Below are positions 56,601 through 64,000 of a DNA stretch of 64,000 nt, piece after piece. Position numbers and translations under genes: made by a program. Origin of the DNA: Sphagnum compactum. Taxonomy: Eukaryota > Bryophyta > Sphagnopsida > Sphagnales. Every line of letters begins with the position of its first letter. Position 1 is the stretch's first letter. The stretch is taken from NCBI GenBank assembly GCA_965153455.1, contig OZ234501.1:6820001-6884000 (forward strand), read 5' to 3'. The notes beneath the pieces are model-generated. The model did not search any database. It was not told the origin of the DNA and saw only the letters and a program-made list of their open reading frames with translations.

Positions 56601-57335
56601 CACTGAATTTGTTCCCTATGCACAGGAACAATGGGATGGATCTATTGCAGAACAGAGTGGAATCCTCCCAAAGAAAAGATGGAAACGAGTGCAGTGCTGA
56701 AGAATAAGATGATCATGATGGGTTTCACATCTGCTGCTGGTGAAAATTTTATGCAGTTCACTGCAAAGCTACTGCTTGTGTTACTGTATTTGTTCAGAGT
56801 AGTGTACATAATCCCTTTCAGCATCATAGTTCTTGCACTCTACAGGGAGCAGTAAGTGTGTTGCTGCTGCTGATATTGCCACATCAATTTGTAAGCTTGA
56901 AGATCAAGTTGTTGAAGCTACCTCTTGGTCTTTGACCAGGGCCCGGTCCTCTGGAACCTACTGCACTTTCAGATAATTAAGGTGGGGAGTGGGGGTGGGG
57001 GGGGGGCTCAAGGTTTGATTATCCTGTTCAAATAATTGATGGTCTAAAGTGCTGATTATGTGATCATGGAGGGTGAAGCTTTGAACATGGTCCCATAATG
57101 GTTCTTCCACTTATATCTCATGATTATTTCATTTACTGAATCCTTGCACTTGGGGGTGACAAAGAGAGACCTTTTGAATCATCAATGATTCAATAACCAA
57201 TTGAATCATATGCAACCAAAGAATAATCAATTATTGCACCAAGATAATTGAACCTTGAACCCCCCCTACTATCCTTCACTGCTGCAGCCTGCATTGGTGA
57301 TATATGGGGGGCTGCATGGACATGTGGGCTGCTGA

Positions 57336-57829
57336 TGTTTCTTCAGCTTGGGATCCATGGCCATTGTCATCACCAGTAATTGAAATGATTTTGTGATTTT
57401 TTAAAAGCATGAGGACCATATATTCTTACTCCAGATGAAGCTCTGCAGCTTGCAGTATCATGTTGCATGGAGGCTCAGGTGAACCCATGGGCACCACTTG
57501 TGGGAAGTTGTGCATATCCTTCCTTCATTCTGGAAATGGCTCCTCTTGAAGTGAATTGTTTTGCTCTTGAAATCTGATCTGGGTTGTGGAGCTGGAATCA
57601 AGTGTAACTGCCACTGACCCCTCTTTACTAACCCAACATGGAAATTGATGGAACTAGTGAAAAATTGGTGAAAGTGCGAAAAATGGTCCACAAGGAGATC
57701 AACCCAGGATGTGGTGCCACTGGCTGTTGAGTGCTTAGTACAGAAGTCCCATCTCAATGTGCTCCAGTACCTCAAGGGAGCACAGTTGGTGGAGACATGG
57801 CCAAATCAAGGGATTGGAAATGTGCATTC
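57336..57829. other. Intergenic DNA, nothing recognised
   Basis: Short frames on both strands, with no recognised motif. Confidence 0.35.
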
Positions 57830-58000
57830 TTCTTGTTATGTTTTGTTGAGCTTGCCATCATTGTGGCTGAGGTTTCCTGTTGCTGCTGTCCTTTTGACAG
57901 AAATCAGGACATTTGCTTAACCTTTGACATTAACCTCCACCAAATTGCTGCCTGGAGCTGATGAAGTTTTGAGGGAATGTTACCATGATTGTTGGTGTTG
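57830..58000 (+). repeat. Penelope-linked 3' repeat, copy f
   Basis: Blocks are 'tgttttgttgagcttgccatcattgtggctgag', 'gctgctgtccttttgacagaaat', 'tttgacattaacctccacc', GGAGCTGATGAAGTTTTGAG and 'tgttggtgttgttcaaac'. Same order as copy d. Confidence 0.6.
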
Positions 58001-60044
58001 TTCAAACCAATGTTGGGGCGGCTCTTCTTTATTTATTTATTAGTTATTATTAGTTATAATTTTTATTTTATGAGAATCACCAGTTCCCGTTCTTCCCAAC
58101 ACTTGAGATAACTGACCTAATTCTTTAAAAAAAAGACTTAGGAGAATCGATCAGGGCATCAAATTTAATTTTTTAAAAATCAAAGTAATTTTTAAACAGC
58201 GCGATTCTCACAAATGTGATAACAGTGGGTTTTCATATGCAATTTTCACAATCTGGATCTTAAACTTATGGGGAAGATACGAGATGTTTGGTGTAAGGGG
58301 GTTCATGGCTTGGTGAGGGGTGAATTAAAACAGATTGAGATTTCAAGCTTAAAATCTTGGATCGTTACATCTTTGGCTTTGAAATACAAAGAAGTTTTTG
58401 TAAAGCCCTAGTTGGATCATTCATTAGATTTTAATCACTCAAAATGGACTAAAAATGAGAAAGATATGGTGTCAGAACTAGAAAGAAGTCTAGAACTATT
58501 CTTTTCAAAAAACTTGAAGCAAGCTATCACTCATCCTCTTGTGTTTTCTGCGTTGCTCCTGTACTTCTAACATTCAAAGAACATTTGTAGCCCTCCAGTT
58601 TGTGTGTCCAATAGCACAAAAATCGCTCATTTTGATTATAGAATGAGGAAAATCTTGAAAAGTGTTTGATGATAGTTACATGTTCATTCATGGATGGTTT
58701 TACGTTATTATTCTCAGAACTAGATTCTGGTTCTCTCATAGAATTGACTCGATTCTAAAAGAAATTTAAACAAAGTAATCGATTCTCAATAACTCATGAA
58801 AGGTGAGAATCATCAGTTTGATTTTCAAATCAATTATAACCAAATGTGATACCAGTTAGTTTTCATTGTGAGAACTGATTTGAGAACTGATCTGAGAATT
58901 GGGGGTCCCATGAGAACGGTTCAAACCACTCCTCATTTTAGTTTTTGGTCTTTTCTTTTGGGTTTGGTATCCTTTATTTCTTGTTTGCTGATTAGTTGCT
59001 TGTTGTCATCAGATCTGAAAATAATCTATGAAGTTATTAACCATACTAGATGAGGTGTCTCCCAAGTTCAATTCGATATAGGCTGGTTGTGATACATTTA
59101 TGAAACTCATTTGTATTTTGTTGTAAATGTAAAACTACCATATCCCCAAAATATCATCCATTGGAAACCTGCTACCACTCACTTGTGGAAGTACACCAAC
59201 TGAGTTACCAAGGTTCCACCTTGGTAACCATGTAGAAATAAAAATGGAAACAAGCTAAGTTCTAAAGTTATATTTAAAATATCACATTGTAATCCATTGT
59301 GTTTAATTAAAAGTTTTTCATTACATGTATTTAATTAATTTTTTTTCATGTTCCCCATCATAAAAATATCTTTATTGGTAGGAATCATTGCATGAATAGA
59401 CATATTGAATAATAAAGACAAGTTTTGTATTTCATCACTAACATGCATATTTTCAAAATCATTATTTAAAATATTATGTTGTGTAACAATAATTAATAAC
59501 GTTTGAAGATAAAACACACGTACTTCTAATATCATTTGAATATTAAAAAATAGTCATATATTGTTTATACCACTTATTATTGATTACATTATAATTTATA
59601 TAGGAAGAACAATACTTGAAAGTTTTTTTTTAGATCTCTCTTTATAATCTAAACTACCATCCCAACTTAATAATGGACTATTTAATAAACTTATTTCCAT
59701 AATTTTTCCAATACTAAAACCCCACTTTTGATTTTGTAAATGTAATCCAATAGTCGAAAAGATAATAATTGTACATAAAATGGATAATCTATTATAAGTG
59801 CTTTCATATACATTGGTGATTGATAAACAAATTTTTTTCCATATATTGGTGCTGCATATTCATTATAACACTTCAAACACAAAAACATATTTTTTCCATT
59901 TGATGTAGTTGTAAAATTAGACAAAATACAATTTGCTATACCATGAAGTGTATAAACCATGTTCAATGGAATGTAATATATTATAAATATTATTCATTTT
60001 TTTACAAAAATATTTTGATGAATCAATTTAACCATTCTATAAAT
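58001..60044. other. AT-rich DNA with repeated GAGAATC words
   Basis: 'gattctcacaaatgtgataacagtgggttttcat' near 58,203 and 'aaatgtgataccagttagttttcat' near 58,843 are related direct repeats. Many 'gagaatc' and 'gattct' words lie between 58,070 and 58,910, which may mark a decayed DNA element. 59.2-60.0 kb is plain AT-rich sequence. Confidence 0.35.
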
Positions 60045-60963
60045 TGTGACGCACCCCTAAGCTCCTTGATAGACTCAATTGCGAGTCCAAAGGTGAAAAC
60101 AATAGAAGGATAAGAAGTTGGGTACGTTCTTTGGCTCGCAGCACTTTGAGAGTAAAGGGGCGTGATGGAGCTCTGGGATTGGGACTAGGACGAGTCACAA
60201 GTAAATCAATTATTCACACGGACTTGCACAAACTAAACAACAAGTTGGTTAGTACGCAGTTGGAGCACTTTTGGTGCACGGATGAAGCACGGGCAAACAC
60301 GAACTCACAAGATTCACAACGTCCCGGACTTGGGGGAAGCCACCACCTTCGCCCTTATAGAATTCTTTGTGCTTGGTCATAAGGCCTGCACTCAAAGGTC
60401 ATTTTATCCCAGGACTCCCAAGTTGCGAGTCTCGAAATTCCCTAAATTGAGACTTTCACAACTTTGAAGGCCCATAACTTCTTGTACATACCTTTGATTG
60501 AAGTGAGATCTAAAGCAAAGTTGTAGCCTTGGTGGAGATCTTTCCAACGGTATGTGGCACGCCACTTGCACGCAAGTAAATCAAGGCAATTCTTGATTTT
60601 TAGTGGTCGGGAGTCAAATTGGCAATTTGACTCCCGACCTTTCTTTTGGCCATAATTTATGTTTTGAGTATTCAAATGGGTTATGCGAGCTCATTTTAGA
60701 CATTTAAGTTCTAAGAGCTTTCCAATGGTATAAAGAACTCTTCAATCCAATGAATTTTGACCCTTATAATCACCTTCTAAAAATTCAAAAGTCTATCGGG
60801 ACTTCAATTCCCAAAGTGGGAACCCACTTGGGAGTGTGTGAGTTTTTAGCTCACACTCTCCTACGCTCCCGGGAGCATGAAATGTGACTCCCATGCTTCA
60901 CTCTTGGCGCGCACCATTGCAAGCCCTTGCCTTGGTCGCGAGCCCAAGGCTAGGGTTGTGACA
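60045..60963. mobile_element. Possible solo LTR, about 919 bp
   Basis: A block of distinctly higher GC and CpG content is set abruptly into AT-rich DNA. It starts TGTGACGCACCCCTAAGC and ends GGGTTGTGACA, that is TG..CA at the ends, as in plant retrotransposon LTRs. A TATA-like 'cccttatagaattc' occurs near 60,353. No matching 5-bp target duplication is seen (TAAAT before, TATTA after), and no second copy is in the window, so the call is inferred from composition and ends. Confidence 0.4.
60605..60639. repeat. Perfect 35-bp palindrome
   Basis: GGTCGGGAGTCAAATTG, one central G, then the exact complement CAATTTGACTCCCGACC. Seventeen base pairs with a one-base centre. Confidence 0.9.
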
Positions 60964-61149
60964 TATTACACAACATATCATTTTTTGAAACACATTTGTA
61001 AAAAAATTCATCCATTTATTATATAATTCATGTCGACCATTCCAACATTGATCATATGGTTGATAATGTTGCATCCATCATAAACGTATTTGATCATAAA
61101 TATGGTTTTTTGAATTTCATTTTTATTCATATGATATTATTATATGTAT

Positions 61150-63412
61150 CACTAGTACAAAAGTGGGGTGTAGTTCACTATGCTAAATCACTATGGGACC
61201 TTAAAAATAAAATAAGTTCATTACACTTTAATGATTTCACCTTAGTTAAAGTTATTTCACTATAATATCATTTTGTAAACATTGTGTTTCAATATTAGTT
61301 GACATAATTCACTATTATAATTTACTGTGGTAAATAGATTTATTTTTATGTTGTTGTTTTAAATACCCTATGCTATTTTATGATATACCGTATATTATTC
61401 TAAGTTATTTTAATTATTCTAATTTATACCCTAAGTTATTATAAGTTATTATAAATTATTATACCCTAAATTATTATAAATTATTCTACTTTAAAGTGTC
61501 TTAGTTAGCTTATTATAGGCTATACCTTAAGTTATTTTAATTTAATATATGTTATTTCAAATTATACTTTAGATTATTCAAGTTCATTTTATTTTATTTT
61601 ATTATAAATTATATTTATCTTAAGTATAACGATTTAAAGTAATCTAAAATAAAATATAATGACCTAAGGTAAAATAACTTAAAATAGCCAATAATAACCT
61701 ATAAAAAATCATTTAAAATAACTTACTATAAAATAACTACCAATAGCCTAGAATATCCAACAATAATTAACAATAAAATAACCACCAATACTAATAATAT
61801 AACCTAGAATAACCAAAAATAACCACCAATAAAATAGTCACCAATAATCGCCAATAGTCATTAATAAAATAATCATTAATAGCCACCAAATAGAATAACC
61901 ATCAATAGCCACCAATAAGATAACCACCAATGGCCTACAATAGAATATCCAACATTCACCATTAATAAAATAGCCACCAATAACCACCAATGGCCATTGA
62001 TAGCCTATGGTAATTTAACCTAAAATAACCACCAATAACCACCAATAGAATAACTATTAATAGCCATTAATAAAATAACCACTAATACCCACCAATAAAA
62101 TAATCATTAATAACCACCAATGGAATAACTACCAATAACCATTACTAGAAGAACCATTAATAACCACCAATATGCACCCATAGAATAACCACCAATATGC
62201 ATCGATAAAATAACCATTAATATGCACCAATAGAATAACCAACAATAGCCACCAATAGAATAGCCACAAGTAGTTTATGGTAATATAACCTAGAATTGTC
62301 AATAATAACATAAGGTGAAATAACTTTCAATAGCCAAAAGTAACTAATAATAGCTTCACATAACTAAAAATGGCCTAAGATGAAATAACTTAAAATAACA
62401 AAAAATAACTTATAACAATCGCAATTAACCTAAAATAAAATACCCATAATAGCCAAAAATAACATAAAATAACCAAAAAAATTTAGAATAATAAAAAATA
62501 ATCTAAGGTGAAATAACTAAAAATAATAAAAATAACTGAGAATAATCATAAATAGCCGTAAATAATGTAGGGTGAAATAACTTAGAATAACGAAAAGTAG
62601 CCTTAGAAAAGTTAAAAATATCATAACATAAGTAATATTACTATATTAGCAAAAACTTTATCCATTTATTAAAATTTTTTGCCCCCAAAAGAATGGTCAT
62701 TGAAATTTTATTGAATAATGGTATTCAAAAAAACAATTGTTCAAATGATTTTACACTTTCAAAAGGAAATAAATGTAATTATGTACATTATTGAGAAATT
62801 TTAAAATTAAATTTTAATCATTTCATTTGGACAAAATTTCAATAAAATATGAATTTTCAAAGTTTATATTTTTGTAATGTTTAAAATGAAATATTTGATA
62901 AATAGAATGCAATGTAATTTATTATGATAAGTGTGGTGATTTGATGGTAGGGGTGTTTGCCTACATTTTAGAGGTCAAAGGATCAAATCTCACAAATGGT
63001 GTGTTGGTGGTCAATAATGATAAGTTGACCGAATATTCTATTATGTAGTTCCTTAAAATAGGTGCATATTTAAATTGATTACATGGCTTATGTACCTAAG
63101 CTAGGTTTGTAACATAACATAAGTAGTGACATGTGTCAATAATTCATAAGATGAAAATCATGAAATTATCAATAATAATAAATATTAATAAATTAAAATT
63201 TAATTGATTTCCATACTGCTTAGTTAATTAATTAACAAGTGAAATGACTTAGTAAATTTATATTTCACTAGGTATTAATGGACCGATCACTATTTGTAGC
63301 AATTATTCCTCGTTTACTGGGGGGTTGACTAGTTTCACCATGGTAAAAATGTTAAAATTCACTCAAAATACAATGAAACTCAAAGTGAATTAGGACACAT
63401 TTTGGTGTAGTG
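61150..63412. mobile_element. Large non-autonomous CACTA-ended element, 2263 bp
   Basis: The left end CACTAGTACAAAAGTGGGG, followed by TGTAGTTCACTA, matches the left end of the miniature elements at 22.9 and 27.7 kb. The right end GGACACATTTTGGTGTAGTG matches their right end. The preceding subterminal segment 'aattcactcaaaatacaatgaaa' matches too. The flanking triplets are TAT and TAG, so the target duplication is imperfect or mutated. The interior is non-coding and largely a degenerate short-period repeat. A weak tRNA-like segment with GGATCAAATCT (62,980) lies in the right part. Confidence 0.7.
61330..62600. repeat. Degenerate AATAACCACCAATAGCC-type array with inverted left part
   Basis: From about 61,640 to 62,600 the plus strand repeats units such as AATAACCACCAATAGCC, AATAACCATTAATA and 'aaaataactt' with an irregular period of about 8-17 bp. 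The left part (61,330-61,640) carries the complementary motif 'aagttattataaattatta', so the array is roughly an inverted pair of unequal arms. Confidence 0.7.
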
Positions 63413-64000
63413 TAGTCAAATGTATTATTTTCTTACAAGGGAAAACCACCCCCCAAAAACATTACATTTTACATAAAACCTATGAAATATAGAAAAATTA
63501 ACAATAAATAAAATCATTTCAAAATATGGGAATTAAAAAAAAATCCAACATATTTTCAGCATCTACAATTTAAATTTTTATAAAAAAAACTAACTTGATC
63601 CATCAATGGATGAGAATAAAAGAAGTTTCCACAATTTCACTTGTGATAAAGGTATGATGAAACCTCTTATAAACAACACAAAACCATGAAACATAAATTA
63701 AAAATTTTCAAAAATATTTTTTAAAATGACAAATTCAAAATTAAATTTTTCCTCCCCATTGATTAATTCAATATGTAAAAATATAATTTTTTTGTTAATC
63801 ATTTAAAAAAAACCTTTGTTCAATTTTTTTTCATATATATAATGTATAACATACGTAAAAATCACATTTCGCTATTTATTAGGCATTTTTATTTATCTTC
63901 TATATCAACCCAATTGTTTTGTTCTTTATATAATATTTAAAATTCATATATCTTACATTATCATTCATATAATCATTTGTACATTAGGATTTGTTGCAAC
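63413..64000. other. AT-rich DNA, nothing recognised
   Basis: Very AT-rich to the end of the window, with A and T runs and no frame or repeat worth naming. Confidence 0.4.

Larger units (their letters stand above)
54880..57335. repeat. Large inverted duplication, arms flanking about 1.7 kb
   Basis: The left arm is about 54,925-55,100. The right arm is about 56,825-57,330 and reads on minus. Shared blocks are TGTCCATGCAGCCCCCTATA then TCACCAATGCAGG (54,928 and, reversed, 57,286-57,320); 'gttctggaggatggggccatggtcaggaccaggagg'; 'ttcaagcttacaaa.tgatgt'; 'atatcagcagcaacaca'; and TTACTGCTCCCTGTAG. In the right arm about 270 bp of other sequence, including a G-rich run near 56,985-57,007, lies between the first two blocks. 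No terminal target duplication was identified. It may be a fold-back element or an inverted segmental duplication. Confidence 0.65.

Noticed and set aside
1-64000. CRISPR arrays, bacterial operons, organelle genes, rRNA or complete tRNA genes
   Set aside because: No regularly spaced identical repeats with unique spacers, no ribosome-binding-site-led gene runs, and no full tRNA cloverleaf or rRNA segment was seen. Introns and transposons show nuclear plant DNA.

Overview
The window is nuclear DNA of a land plant. It holds four protein-coding genes with plant-specific architecture: a small C2H2 zinc-finger protein, an LLM-type B-GATA factor, a Borealin-like protein and an LNK-type clock coactivator. 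Three of these have introns with GT..AG borders. The genes sit in islands of higher GC within long AT-rich stretches of decayed transposons. A Penelope-like reverse transcriptase, a GATA finger of WRNGP type and unusual sequence around the LNK core point weakly to a non-angiosperm (fern, lycophyte or bryophyte). The species cannot be fixed from the sequence.

Layout. 1-9.6 kb is AT-rich and gene-poor, with a CCTAGG-rich block (4.6-5.6 kb) and a decayed pogo-like transposase (7.5-8.5 kb, minus). 9.6-10.3 kb carries the C2H2 gene (plus). 12.8-13.3 kb is a three-copy ~182-bp repeat in front of the B-GATA gene (14.9-15.7 kb, plus). 18.5-19.4 kb is a minus-strand Penelope-like fragment that runs into a telomere-type repeat. 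21.0-21.8 kb is the Borealin-like gene (minus). 22.9-27.9 kb has a decayed TNP2 transposase of CACTA type between two intact ~155-bp CACTA-ended miniature elements with different target-site duplications. 28-32.6 kb is unassigned DNA with old direct repeats. 32,659-35,415 is a complete non-autonomous CACTA-type element with a TTA target duplication and an internal 157-bp palindrome. 36.9-37.4 kb is a Ty3/gypsy RNase H fragment. 40.7-45.4 kb is a mosaic of tandem and low-complexity repeats. 46.0-51.7 kb is the LNK-like gene (plus, seven coding exons, 833 aa in my model). 52.3-58.0 kb holds a second Penelope-like RT fragment, several copies of a repeat that lies 3' of both RT fragments, and a large inverted duplication. 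60.0-61.0 kb is a possible solo LTR. 61,150-63,412 is a second large CACTA-ended element filled with AATAACCACCAATAGCC-like repeats.

The genes do not form a functional cluster. LNK proteins are clock and light coactivators and LLM B-GATAs are light- and hormone-responsive factors. Borealin is a mitotic chromosomal-passenger subunit and the small zinc-finger protein has no assigned role. The items most worth following are the CCT-like basic motif in the LNK-like protein, which may be an optional cassette, the Penelope-like fragment whose truncated 5' side abuts TTTAGGG repeats in the orientation expected for telomere addition, and the family of CACTA-ended elements. No computation was run. Family names rest on motif recognition, and the repeat, target-duplication and splice calls rest on reading the sequence directly.
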